From contig OZ024790.1 of the NCBI GenBank assembly GCA_964017065.1, positions 4,236,458 through 4,300,457 on the forward strand: a stretch of 64,000 bases of DNA, read 5' to 3'. Under the pieces are notes generated by a model. It saw nothing but the letters and a program-made list of their open reading frames with translations, did not search any database and was not told where the DNA came from. Positions within the stretch are counted from its first letter, which is position 1. Every line of letters begins with the position of its first letter. Source of the DNA: Haliclona indistincta. Taxonomy: Eukaryota > Porifera > Demospongiae > Haplosclerida > Chalinidae. The translations under genes were made by a program, and so were the position numbers. Positions 1-10,585 of this stretch are shown piece by piece.

Positions 1-225
1 CATAACTAATATTATCTGACAGGACTTTTACAATTAATATCAAACACTAAAATTTGAACAACAAAATTAGTTATTGTAAAGTTGTTTAAAGAGGTGAACA
101 CCAGTCATGTGAGACACGATTGATAGCATCTTTTTCATGTGATTGCTGTAATACAACATGTTTCAAGACCTTATCTCAGCTAGGAAGGCAATTCTGTTAA
201 AAGCAACACGGCTCACTAATACTAA

Positions 226-458
226 TACCTCGTTCACACTGCATGTTGGAACCGGGCCGAACCGAACCGTGCCACACTTTATGATCAAAGTTCTGACACA
301 ACCGAAACGTGCTAGAAGCGGCCCACCTATGGTTGGGGTGCCGCGATGGTGCAGTTCAGTTCATTTGTAGCTCAGTTCAGTTGCATTCATACTGTCAGAG
401 ATTCGCAACCGGGCCGGCCCGGTTCGGTTCCGTTCTAGCGCGTAGTGTGAACGCGGTA
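226..458. mobile_element. Small inverted-repeat element (MITE), TA-flanked
   Basis: The ends are inverted copies of a CGTTCACACT core, preceded by TACC on the left and followed by GGTA on the right. The interior is rich in CCGG/GGCC-like bases unlike its AT-rich flanks. Block D (around 53158) lacks it, which supports an insertion after the duplication. There is no coding capacity. Confidence 0.65.
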
Positions 459-1868
459 TAATAGCAAGCTATCAACAATAACAATAATTCTAAAACTTGA
501 ATTTTATTGTTAACAATATCAATAGCTATAAAGACACTGACAGTGTTACTTTAACAATAAAGCACCAAAGGTGCAGATGCCTCGGTGGAGTAGCAAGTAT
601 GCTAGTATACTATTAGCAGATGCATAATTATGGGCACGTACGCATGTAGTAGATCCATGGAAGCATCATAGCAATACAATGGAAGCATGCAAGCTGCAGT
701 AGAAGTGACCAGCAGATCCATGGAACAAGCAGCAGATCATAGCAACAGAGCTATGGAAGCACAGGTAGTGGGCTAGTGGTAGCTATCCAGCAGCTGTACA
801 AGCTGTTGTACAAAAGTTGTATTGAAGCCAAACAAAATAATGCTCATGTGTAGCTGAGCGTGACTGTAACTGCTCTGCTCACACCAGCTCACCTGTCAAG
901 CAGCTAGTGAACTCAAAGACACTTCGCTCGTTAGTTTAACACTGCTGCCTATGGAGTTGTGCGAGCTGTACTATTACAGATCAAGCCTTCAGTTTACCCG
1001 CCACCCTCCTCAAGAGGAGTTCCACACCATGAATGTGCAGGTGGTGATGCGGACCCAGCAGTAAGGATGGAAACATATGTGTCAGGATTCCTGTGCACTA
1101 AGCAGGTTCTAGGGCCAGTGCTAGCATGGTGGTATCTCCTGAAGGGGCAGGCATCTTGCAGGAGCATCCTGCTGTGATCACAACAGGAGGTGTGAACATG
1201 TGCCCACATGTGATGCCTCTTTCCCTTCCCACTATAGGGCAGGAAGGGAAAGCATCAAAGTATCTCCAGCCCACCAGCAGACCCATCTGTAAAATGGGTA
1301 CCTGGTCTTGTACTGGGGAAGCAAAATTCACTGGCTATGGTCACACACAATAATATTATGTTGAATATAATTTTTTTTATCTTGCAATCAATGAGCTCAG
1401 TGGTTTGATAGTATGTTTAGTGGATAGTTAGTCTAGTGGTTCAGACTGTGGTATTGAATTGTCTGTGGAACATTCTAGTAGCACATGTTCAGTTCTGTAT
1501 TTAAGGAGTGTGTGTTTCTGTTGAGTTCATGCTAGTCTCATGTTGCTTTACTTTCTTATTGCTGCTGATGTTGTGTTCTGCTGTAATCTATTCTTGTTGA
1601 GGTTTTGGTTATCAACTCAAGTGTTAACCACAACTGAAATGATACGCCCATAGATACCACAGAGAATACTCACTGATACGTACTCAACCAACACAATAGG
1701 AGGTCCATGTTCACAAACACACACACACACAAATGAACAGACTACTGTATGCCCCATGGTTCTACCACTATAGCTAGCTAGCTTGTGTGATTTAGTCTAT
1801 CTTTCCTGCTCATAAAAATCAATTGCTCAATTTGCAAATAATTAACTCCACCCCTATACAACACTCAC
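459..1868. other. Non-coding intron/intergenic copy with repeat remnants
   Basis: No gene is visible. The stretch matches 53160-54508 of block D. It begins a repeat with the motif GATGCCTCGGTGG (about 574), whose inverted counterpart ending in CCACCAAGG is seen near 54270 in block D, so it is probably a decayed inverted-repeat element of about 1 kb. A short CA microsatellite lies near 1718-1730. Confidence 0.5.
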
Positions 1869-4408
1869 CTTATCTCTCAGGTGTATGTTGGTTCCATGGG
1901 CTATTAGTAGCTTCACTGTTTCCAGGTGACCAAATCGAACAGCATGGTAACAGGCAGTCCGTGAGTACTATAAGAGGATAGGAGGAGTACATGTAGATAA
2001 CAATAACAATCACATACTGTATAGCTATAATTTTAGTAAAGGAAAATTAATTTTGCTGAATTATACTTTTGTTTCACTGTCATAACGCGACATACGTCCT
2101 GAGTGCAAATATTAAATTCACCAGAACATGTCATTCAAAAAACTTTACCAAGCTAGCTATAAAATAAACCTATTGACAATGCTCATAATGACCGAAAGAT
2201 CAAAAGCACAGCACATGCAGTGGAGTATTATCCATCATCATAGCAGTGCACTAGCTGTAGCAACAAATGACATGTCAGAAAAAACATACTGCTGTCTTCA
2301 AAGATACAATCTATGCTGTCATCTGACCCTGCATGGAGAGTCAGATGACATCATACCAGGAGCTCTACTACCTTGAGCAGGCAACCCATGGCACTTCAGT
2401 TATAGATACATGATAATCTGTCAGCAGTTAATCATGCTTGTCATCAGTACTGCGTCCCCTAGCTCGTGTAGCATATTAACCAGCCTAGTATAATCACGTA
2501 ACACCTTGGTAACCATAGATTAACGATGACAACTGAATTTAATCATAAAGCAAGCATGTCTGTATACTTTCCAGAGAATTTATAGACATTGCTGGAAAAC
2601 TTGAGAGATTTTTAAAATTATAATTGATCCTCACTAAACCGAACAGGCTAATCCAAACCCTCAATAATCTGATTCAGTTGTGAATCATATGTACATTTTT
2701 ACTATAATCTGAACAAGTTCTACAGCATATACCACTCTAAAATGTACGTAGTATCATGAAGAAACGGATGTATCAAATGTATTATGCATACATCGAATAA
2801 CGCACAAAAAGGAGAAGTACGAAACAACATTCTGCAATGAACATGTGCTCTTCAAGGGTGAGGTTGCTCTTTCAATACTAGAAATGAATAGCATTACAGT
2901 GCATCATAAAACAGCCAAAGTAGCTAGACAAAGTGACGCAGTTGTATCACAAATCATTGTAACCAGGAATATCTGGTTATACTGGAATGTCGGAAATTCT
3001 GCATATACACAAGCGTATAAATTTGAAATTAGGCACTGATTCTGTGTGGCAAGGTACTAGGTTAGTCGTCCTAGTATCCTACAGCTAGTACAGTATATAG
3101 TCATCATGTAATTACTACTGACTAATTATGGATACATGTACAAGCAACAGTTATGAACTCTTGATACATTTATAATGCAATTGTATAGGAACAAAATGGC
3201 TGTTTCTGCTGTAAACACACCATTATTACTATGACTCACACTATCTGTGCCATTAACTTGAGCTGATTTCTCCTTAACCAGGTACTGAACAGTAGCTGTG
3301 TGACCCCACCAAGCAGCATTAATAAGAGCAGTCCGTCCATACTGCACATAAGAAAAGTGGATCAATACACTAATATCTCAACCATTATTCACCATCAAGC
3401 ATATCCTCACAAGCAGGCTCGAGGATAGAGCACACACTGCTAGCACATGCACTGTGTTTGTTCATTATGCATTGTATGAGCTGACACTGCATGATGTTGT
3501 GCTGTGGATGGACAGCAGTGGATCATGAAGTGTCAACCTCCCAGTGGGATTAACATGCTCTCAGTAGCTGCTACCAGTACCTTTCCATGTACTGTACTGA
3601 TACTAACATGGTAGTATGCATGCTAATATGACTCTTGGTATTCCAGGAAATGTGGCACAAAGCAGTGTGTACCATGCTCTCTTTCTGTGACATTCTGGAC
3701 TACACAACATTACCAGCTAGTGGTACACCACACCACTACATGTTCACACACACTCACAATGGACTAGCTGATGGAGACTCACCACATTAGGATTCTTCCA
3801 ATTTGGGTCTGCTCCACTCTGGATTGCAGAGCGAGCATCCTCCAGTCTACCACTACCACCACAAGCATCGTTCAGCTCCTTATCCTGTGTGAGTAGTTAG
3901 AGCATAGCACCACTGACAGGTGATCATACCAACATGATCTCACACACCCACTCCACAAAACCACAAAGCTCATTAGCAGTGTATTTACCACAGTTCCCCT
4001 GTAATACTGAGTGATTCCACAGTACTGTGTGCATGACTACACAGTAATCACAGATCACTACTACTAGGAAAGGTGACTGAACAAGACCACGCCCACAAGT
4101 CAGGAAGTTGACCTTGAAAAGCTTTCCTACTCACAATAGAGGCAACCAAATAGATTCAGAATAGTGATATCCGCTGTTTTACTTAAATAATATAGACTAG
4201 TCAGGCGAGGCATGACCCCGATACTGTCTCATACTTCTATCAATAATCTATACTCACATGCAGTCCTGACTCACCAGCCTGAGCTGCTCACTCCTTTTTC
4301 TCGCCATCGCAATCACAGCTGAGCATATGATCTGATCATGATTCTGACTCTTTGTTCCAAATAGCCTAACTGCTGACTCAGTCGCAACTGAGCGCAGTCG
4401 CTCAGCAT
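1869..4408 (-). pseudogene. 5' part of second ankyrin-ROCO gene copy (broken start)
   Basis: Four exons match the first four exons of the intact ROCO gene at 46732-56736. Exon 1 is 4275-4408, exon 2 is 3783-3884, exon 3 is 3240-3341 and exon 4 is 1869-1967. All have AG acceptors and GTGAGT donors. Exons 2-4 are in phase 0 and encode ankyrin-type units (for example TALINAAWWGHTATVQYLV and VKLLIAHGTNIHLRDK). Exon 1 is 134 nt instead of 132: a two-base difference after the sixth codon throws the expected frame off, so this copy probably cannot make the same N-terminus. The Roc and COR exons would lie left of the window. It could still be expressed from another start; that cannot be decided here. 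Confidence 0.65.
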
Positions 4409-4510
4409 CCGGCTAAGCCCACGACAAATCGGTCAATTAAAATTAATAGCGACCAATAACCAGCCCCGCCTACTGACTAATCCAGTGAGTGATACATGTA
4501 GTTGCAGTAG

Positions 4511-5216
4511 CTACAGTTACTGTAGTCTAGCTTGCTAGACCCTCAACGCTCTCTCGCTCGATGGGCGGGGTTACGGGGCGGAGCCCCGAGCGAGATCGCG
4601 ATGAGGGTCTAGCCAAACCTGCAACATGATTAGTTTCTGAAATGAGTTTTGTAATCATATTCATCATTAATTACGTCACGCTCATGGTGAGCTCAGAGTG
4701 ACGTTCAAGCCATATGTCTACAGACAACTGCGCGTTTTGCAGCTCGCCATCGCCACTTTACTACCTACCAGATGGCGATAGGACTGATCTAGGGAGAATT
4801 GTGGAAGTGATCGTCGAGGAAGACCTGAAGGACAGTTGAGAAACGTGTCTCTTCCACGAAGTACAGCTTTTGCGGCATCAGATTGCAATGGCCTTGCTTC
4901 TTGGTGACCTAAAGCAAGTACTCTGTGTTCAATAGCTCTCACGAAAAGTTGATCGTCGGTTGGTAAGCTATCGGTTGTTTTAGCTGACCAGAGATTACAC
5001 AGCGACGATAGCGCGGCCATATTGACTAAGTGACGAAATCAATGACGTAACGACTTGCATTAACAAAACTCATTTCAGAAACTAATCATGTTGCAGGTTT
5101 GGCTAGACCCTCATCGCGATCTCGCTCGGGGCTCCGCCCCGTAACCCCGCCCATCGAGCGAGAGAGCGTTGAAGGTCTAGCAAGCTAGACTACAGTTACT
5201 GTAGTTGCTACTGTAC
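4511..5216. mobile_element. Inverted-repeat DNA element with ~140-bp TIRs and a RecQ-like fragment
   Basis: Terminal inverted repeats of about 140 bp (about 4511-4653 and 5066-5216) share blocks such as GTCTAGCTTGCTAGAC, a GGGGCGGAGCCCC core and TGCAACATGATTAGTTTCTG. Block D has no counterpart at the matching place (about 56780), so this is an insertion. The middle carries an open frame on the minus strand, described separately. Confidence 0.8.
4718..5020 (-). CDS. 100-aa open frame inside the TIR element, RecQ-helicase-like N-terminal fragment
   Basis: The frame begins MAALSSLCNLW and contains RPLQSDAAKAVLRGRDTF followed by a CPSG motif. This resembles the entry to the helicase core of RecQ proteins, where an R-x-x-Q...A...VL-x-GRD-x-F stretch is followed by a P-T-G-x-GKS Walker A. 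Here the GKS part is not preserved in frame, and no other helicase motif follows. It therefore looks like a captured or decayed first exon rather than a working helicase. Whether it is transcribed is unknown. The similarity is judged by eye from a short stretch. Confidence 0.4.
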   Translation of the reverse strand: MAALSSLCNLWSAKTTDSLPTDDQLFVRAIEHRVLALGHQEARPLQSDAAKAVLRGRDTFLNCPSGLPRRSLPQFSLDQSYRHLVGSKVAMASCKTRSCL

Positions 5217-5559
5217 AGCTACTGTAGTTGCAGGTCACGAGTGAGTGAGTAATGAATATAGTTCCTCGTGCAGTAGCTACATAGTACCTAGTAGCTAATA
5301 CAAACATGTACACAATGTGCAGCACTGCTCAGTGCAATAGCAGTTAGTCTGCTATTACTCAGTGTAATTGTGACAAATTCATACCACGCTGCAATTACAA
5401 ATTGTGGTAAATTTCTACAGTTGTGTATTGATATGAGAAAGTGAATAAACAAGTTATACAATACACATAATGTTGAATAATGTACCAGGCAGACATGCAA
5501 TGAAATAAACAAAAATAAATGCAGTTATTTCACTGAGACATAGTAATGATAGTAGACTG

Positions 5560-5860
5560 TCAGGTATGTCGGCCAGACTGTTATTAAGAGCATGTCATCT
5601 ATAAGACCCACCAAGCCCAAAGTCTTCTCAGGAATGAAGTCAATTGGTTCAATATAGTAAGCAATTGGGATGACAATGCAGAGGTATAAGAGAATACGTT
5701 GCAGGACTGGTACTGATGTGTCAGCAAAAATAGCATGCCACTGAGATGCGAAAAATACATTTTTCTGTGTAGTTGAGGAAACTCTTCAAGTGATAAAGAA
5801 TCTGGAAAGGCTAGAGAGAATGAGTTAGAGAGAGAGAGAGATATTAAAAATACTAGCAAG
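5560..5860 (-). pseudogene. DUF1232-type membrane exon (RNF170-like C-terminus), copy A
   Basis: One minus-strand frame reads ADTSVPVLQRILLYLCIV, a hydrophobic stretch, then EPIDFIPEKTLGLVGLIDDM and a second hydrophobic segment ending at a stop near 5527. The P-I-D-x-I-P-E...LG-x-x-G-x-x-DD pattern is the hallmark of DUF1232, the C-terminal membrane domain also found in RNF170. Upstream sequence that should link to it (ILYHLKSFLNYTEK in block D) is here in a different frame. No RING exon is close, so it appears to be a detached relic of an RNF170-like gene. The matching exon in block D (57164-57415) is itself broken after LGLV. Confidence 0.55.
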
Positions 5861-6254
5861 TCAGTTGTAGTCTACAGCTAGCATGCAATGCATGTCAGGT
5901 AGTGAGCAATAATTATATTGATGGCTGACGTCTACCTCGTGAAAGTCTATGAAATTAAGGAAAGAAGAGACAGTAGAATGCAAGCAACCATAGCTTCACC
6001 ATGTATGACTTCACCGTTAGCTGTATTTCAGTAGAAAAAAGAAGTGAGAGACGCGGAAAGCAGACAGCTCACTAGCTCTTAATTCATGAAGTCCCCGGCA
6101 GACGTTGGGAGCAAGCTATACAACTCTGAAACTTGGAGTGAAGCACGGATTCGTGTACTGCATGAGCATGCAACTTGTGGTCTTCATGTACAATACAAGT
6201 TGCAAGATGTAGCATGACTGCATTGTCCTATTTTACTGCTACCATGTAGGTTGT

Positions 6255-6670
6255 TTCCCGTAGGGCGGGACTGAAAGGTACTCGGCGCCGTGGCATTTTT
6301 TTGCACATTTGTGGCTTCAGGGTGCCCGGAAACGCACACTATGCGTTGATTATGGTATAAACTGTCCTGTTTGCTCACCTGGACATGTACACCACCAGGT
6401 TTTTGTATCATTCACCATGGCTAGACGAAGACCAAAATCAGCTGAAAAATGACGATGCCGCAACACTTAAATGGCTTCAGTTCTGAAGTGGGAGTGGCCA
6501 ACTTGGAGTTTAGCACATGGTCGTAAAATTTGATATGCCAGGAGAAACGGCCTTAGGGTGCTAGTTTGGAACAGCTAGCGTACGGGATGGTGGAGAAAAT
6601 TGCAAGACAAAATACCAGTTAAGAGCAGGTCAAAATTTGGACGAAATAATTCATCAATTAAAGGGTTAAA
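6255..6670. repeat. Interspersed repeat ending AAAGGGTTAA
   Basis: This replaces the block D sequence at the matching place. It shares stretches with 31750-31977: a TTAAATGGCTTCAGTTCTGAAG-like segment and an end reading ATTCA..AATTAAAGGGTTAA. The two copies point to a non-autonomous element whose inverted end, TTAACCCT, is visible at about 31652. Confidence 0.5.
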
Positions 6671-6739
6671 GAGTACGCAAGCACTATAACACTTGCAATG
6701 AATGATCATGACTGATTATAGCTAAGTACTCTGTCATTC

Positions 6740-8110
6740 AATCAATCCTGCCAGTTACATAAGCTCGATACACTATAGTCACATATACTACTGCCATCAC
6801 CAGCAAGAACAGGTCATCCAGTAGACCCAATATACCCAGAGCAGACTCAGGGAGGATACATATCCCGCCACATGTATACAGCGCTTTGCAGTTAGGTTGT
6901 CAGAAGCAAGCAGACAGAGCTAGTCTAGCTCGTGGTTTTTACAGTGCACGTACTTGCATGTATTGTTTATAATGATATTCACAATGCGTGGGTGCCTGTT
7001 TGTGGTACATTGTGTATACTGTATCAAGACCACAAGCTAGACTCTGTCAGCTTGCTTCTGACAACCTACCTGCAAAGCGCTGTATAGGGGCATCATACAG
7101 ATAGCTGAGCAGCGGTAGTGAGAGATAATAGACATTGCAAATTACCTCAATTTGCAATAGCAAATTTTACCTCAATTTGCAATAATCAAACAACAGCTGA
7201 GCTTTCATGAGTGAGAGAGAGAACGTTTGGTGATCACTGAAATGCTTTGTGATTACGTCAATATAATTATATCTTACTGGTCTCAGTTCTCCTGACATGC
7301 GTTGATTGTAGTCATTGATATTTCTTCTAACATCAGAATACTGATCTAGTGAGTCATATCGTGTATCAGATATCAGTAGAGTCACCTGCAGTATGAGGAG
7401 TGAGACATCATAAGTTGCATATTATGTTTCAAATGATTGGTTCAAATGTTCAGTCATTAATATTTGTTATGGCAGTATATACCTAAAGATGTCCATTGGA
7501 ACCCCTCTAATCCAGACACCATTGAGACCAAATAGTGTCATGATAAGAGAGGTGTCTTGATTTCATGGGTCGGTAAACATACAACTGGTATTCAATGGTG
7601 TATCAGTAGCTTGATGCAGTTTGCAGTGAGCTTTATACACATGTGTCACATGACTAGACCTCTCTTCTGCAGACAGCACAGCGACATGCTCTGGGCCATC
7701 GGTCACTCCTCCAGTATGCTAGGATACACTCTCCACAGAATGTGTGACCACAGTTAGTAGCTACAGGATAGGTCAATGGAGCTAGACATATTGGACACTG
7801 AGGCGGGTAGCTCAGCATTGCCCTCTCCACTAGAGGGATTAGTGTGATCCACTTGTAGACGAGCACGAGCTGTTCTCACTGCCTCACGCTGCAGAGAGGA
7901 AGAGACAGCTAACAGGAAATACCCGCTAGCGCGCGCTAGCGGCTTTGCATCCCGGGAAACACTAGCCTGGTTAGGTGGTTTTCTCTCACTTGTTGTGGAT
8001 GGACGTGTCTGTTATCTCTTCCTCTACTCATCCACCATACCATAGCTACCACACACGCCACCACGACGGGCAGTACTGTACTACTGCAAACTCGTCTCCA
8101 ACTCCAGCAA
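6740..8110 (-). pseudogene. RNF170-like RING E3 ligase gene, copy A (disrupted)
   Basis: RNF170 is an ER-membrane ubiquitin ligase with an N-terminal membrane segment, a RING and a C-terminal DUF1232 membrane domain. Here a hydrophobic N-terminal exon lies near 7990-8110, the RING exon at 7660-7888 and a linker exon at 7278-7385 (TLLISDTRYDSLDQYSDV). The C-terminal exon near 6740-6870 reads PESALGILGLLDD. The RING is complete (CPICLAP...CGHTFC...CAVC). Compared with the other copies, however, four extra bases just before it shift the frame, the N-terminal exon is also out of frame, and a 212-bp element at 6875-7086 interrupts the C-terminal exon. The intron before the RING exon contains a 20-bp palindrome. 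It is likely a pseudogene. Confidence 0.7.
6875..7086. mobile_element. 212-bp MITE inside RNF170 copy A
   Basis: Nearly perfect inverted repeats of about 45 bp begin TATACAGCGCTTTGCA and continue with AGGTTGTCAGAAGCAAGC. The flanks match the C-terminal exon of RNF170 copies C and D, which lack the insert. Possible TATA at both ends may be the target duplication or part of the repeat. A few host bases are also missing at the site. Confidence 0.85.
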
Positions 8111-8201
8111 CCAGCTCGCCGAGCAGCTCGCCCAATTGAAACGACACGCCCACCGTAGTGTAGGGAGGAGGAAAAGGCGGGGCTCGAGGGCTGCAAGCAG
8201 C

Positions 8202-8355
8202 ATGGCGATGGAGCTGCATCCAGTGATTCTGGCGGGAGGGAGAGGGTCTCGCATGTATCCACTCACAGAGACGTGTCCCAAGGCGCTCCTACCCGTGGGG
8301 AACAAGCCCTTGATATGGTACCCCATACAACTACTGGAGAAAAACGGTTTTGAAG
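8202..8355 (+). CDS. EIF2B3: First exon of eIF2B gamma (translation initiation factor eIF2B subunit 3), isolated
   Basis: The exon starts at ATG 8202 and ends at a GTGTGT donor after 8355 with one base of the next codon. It encodes [20 protein letters not shown], then [20 protein letters not shown]. This is the nucleotidyltransferase-like signature (A-G-G-x-G-S-R-M...P-K-x-LLPV) of eIF2B gamma, a subunit of the eIF2 guanine-nucleotide exchange factor complex in the cytosol. None of the later parts of the protein (remaining nucleotidyltransferase core, left-handed beta-helix) is recognisable downstream: from 8870 the sequence turns into tyrosine-phosphatase exons. The gene is therefore either truncated by rearrangement or its other exons lie elsewhere. 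It is head-to-head with RNF170 copy A. Confidence 0.65.
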
Positions 8356-8874
8356 GTGTGTGCCGGATTTATGTTGTGCCTAGTTTTATCTAGTTACATG
8401 TAATATGCCCACAACCAACTTCAGCTCAAATACATGAGGGGATTCCCGGTGATATATATCAGTTATTATGTTATGTAGAAATTTATTAGCTCAAATGCAT
8501 GTGACTCACGCAAAATGCATGCTTGTGAGTCGATAGTGTATATGGGCATATCCCGCACTGCACCATGGATCTAGATTGATCTGGATTGAATGTAGATAGC
8601 AAACTCTCAGACACCTTCACCTCTATTGTGTACCTAGCTGTTGACTCTCTCCTCACCTACTCTTCCTGCTCCAGGCATCCTCACTTCAGACTGCACTCTC
8701 AGTTACTAGACATAATCTGTACATCATCAGTAACTCCCTGTAACTACCTGGATGTGAGTAGAGAGGGAGGGAGAGAGAAAGAGATCAAATTTTGTTTTGT
8801 GATTATAGAATGCTATTATTGTGTGCATTTTATGTGATTTATTGCTGTGTGTGTTTGATTTTCTTACTTTCTCA

Positions 8875-9166
8875 GATGAGTACAATCGAGTGAAGCTCAA
8901 TTTCATGAGAGGAGTGGATGGGTCAGATTATATATATCAACGCCAGTTATGTAGATGCGAGTCACTGATTGACTATGTACTACATTATAGTTACTTGGAT
9001 TGTATGCACAAGCTTTAGTTTACACATTTCTTGTTGTTTTGATTTTGTCAACTGTTTCAGTTCTCACTTTCAATTACAAGCACTGTACACTTGTTTACTA
9101 ACAAAGGACACTAATGACTTGACAACACTCATGTTGTATATTGTCCGTGTGACGGAGAAGAATACA

Positions 9167-9222
<56 letters not shown>

Positions 9223-9362
9223 AGAGTTATTGTTGTCAAAATACTTTTTTTAGCGACACAAGCTCCTCTCCCGGAGACCATGGGATACTTCTGGAGAATG
9301 ATGTGGCTACAAAAGAGCCCAGTACTAGTGATATGCTGACCAGACTAGTAGAGAGGAGTCAG
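8875..9362 (+). pseudogene. Protein tyrosine phosphatase exon relics
   Basis: Two exons of a classical PTP catalytic domain can be read. Exon one starts after a CTCAG acceptor at about 8875 and reads DEYNRVKLN...GVDGSDYI. The expected INASYVD follows only in another frame, because a TATATATA run has about four extra bases. The would-be donor after it is GCGAGT. Exon two begins after TTTTTTTAG at 9253 with ATQAPLPETMGYFWRMMW, then shifts by one frame before MLTRLVERSQ and a GTGAGG donor (about 9362). These match the substrate-loop N-A-S-Y and the A-T-Q-G-P-L motifs of receptor PTPs. No catalytic HCSAG exon is seen. Two frame breaks indicate a pseudogene. A CT microsatellite lies in the intron (9171-9226). 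Confidence 0.65.
9171..9226. repeat. (CT)n microsatellite
   Basis: An almost pure run of CT dinucleotides within the intron of the phosphatase relic. Confidence 0.95.
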
Positions 9363-10060
9363 GTGAGGAGATGCTCACTTACTCATTCACTCAATCACTC
9401 GCTCACTTGCTCACTCACACACTTGCCCGCCTACTCACCCACTTGATGCTGCGTCTATGTTGCTTCGATAATCTACGTGATTATTCTCCCACTCACTCAT
9501 CGCTTATCCATTTACTCACTCTCCTCTCTACCCTCCTATGCACTCACCTACTCCACTCAATTGTCCATTTGTTGATAAATCTACTTATCCACTCTCTTGC
9601 TCACCCACTCATCCACACACCCATCATCTACTACCTTACTCTCTTCATTGTATGTTGTGGTTCAAACACTGGTCAGTTAAATTAGTGACTATTGTGATAG
9701 ATGTACGTAGATGTAGTTGTTCAATTATGATTAGTGTGCAGTGTAACTGTTACCATAATAGCATTGTAATTTTGCAGTTACATACCAAAAATGTACACTA
9801 ACTCTAAATTCAATGTGTGAAAATTGAGCTTTACAGTAATTCATTACGCAAAATTAGCTGATTTGTTTGTCCAATATTCTGGGCAAGCTTTAGAAATATT
9901 TTTATCAGCTGGATCCATCCATAAAGTTAAATGTCCAATTTGCTACAGAACCCAACTAGCTATGTAGTGTAGAATGCAAAATACAGCATTTTGTTGGTTA
10001 CACACACATAACTGTGTCCTGTTTTTCATTATCTGTCTTGTTTCTATCTACTGCAGGAGT
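9363..10060. other. Non-coding stretch with CACT-rich low complexity
   Basis: 9370-9610 is rich in CACT/CTCA tetramers, which give accidental open frames full of Ser, His, Leu and Thr. No gene signal is visible in the remainder. Confidence 0.5.
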
Positions 10061-10225
10061 TGTATCATTTCTGGATCGAGTTGGCACTAATCTTAGTCCA
10101 AGCCGATCAGCTGGGCTTAGGGAGAGATCAAACCACCATGCACCAACACTCAAAAAATCTATATTTGCCAAGCTCCTAAACCAGCTGGGAATATACTCAG
10201 GTCGCTTGGTCAAACATCTCCCATA
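10060..10225 (+). other. Short unassigned open frame after a CTGCAG acceptor-like site
   Basis: From about 10057 a plus frame reads VVSFLDRVGTNLSPSRSAGL and further to LVKHLP, with a stop at 10226. The family is not recognised. The bases immediately after it (10228-10580) duplicate the 3' end and downstream region of the broken gene at 16713-17412. This may be a fusion of an unrelated fragment to that duplicated tail, or simply chance. Confidence 0.2.
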
Positions 10226-10227
10226 GG

Positions 10228-10585
10228 TTTCTGTGATGAAAGATTCACCATGAAGTGTTTGACTGTCATGATCTATAGAAGAGAGACTCAATCCATATAT
10301 GTGTAGCTGTAGACTCCTAGCGTGTCAATTGTGTTTTAGATTATGTTTCAGGTTTACTTTGTAGCTAGCATGATTCTCTTCTACATGTATGGTCAAGTGT
10401 TTAAATGACAACAATTATTATGAAACGCAAAGAAATTCCGATGAAATGAGCACTAACGCTAGAGGCTATCCAATTTAACGCTCATCTCTCCTGCTGCATA
10501 TGCATGTGCTCAAGGGGTGACACTTTATTTGGACTGCTTAGCTTAACATATGAAGGTGCAATTTTTATGTTGATAACTTTATGTT
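10228..10585. repeat. Duplicate of the 3' end and downstream flank of the 16.7-kb gene
   Basis: 10228-10410 is nearly identical to 17391-17573 (including AAGATTCACCATGAAGTGTT and TGTGTAGCTGTAGACTCC). 10477-10585 again matches 17591-17700. The copies carry only the final codons and the presumed 3' untranslated region. Confidence 0.85.

Larger units (their letters stand above)
1..8150. repeat. Segmental duplication block A (ROCO 5' exons, DUF1232 exon, RNF170 copy)
   Basis: Most of this stretch can be aligned by eye with 52142-59688 (block D), in the same orientation. Position 1 corresponds to about 52142, the ROCO first exon at 4408 to 56736, the DUF1232 exon near 5600-5760 to 57170-57370, and the RNF170 exons at 6740-8110 to 58180-59660. 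The copies differ by insertions: a small inverted-repeat element at 226-458 and another at 4511-5216 are present only here, and about 790 bp at 52302-53090 is present only in block D. The rest of this ROCO copy would lie to the left of the window. The paralogous alignment gives empty sites for several mobile elements. Confidence 0.85.
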
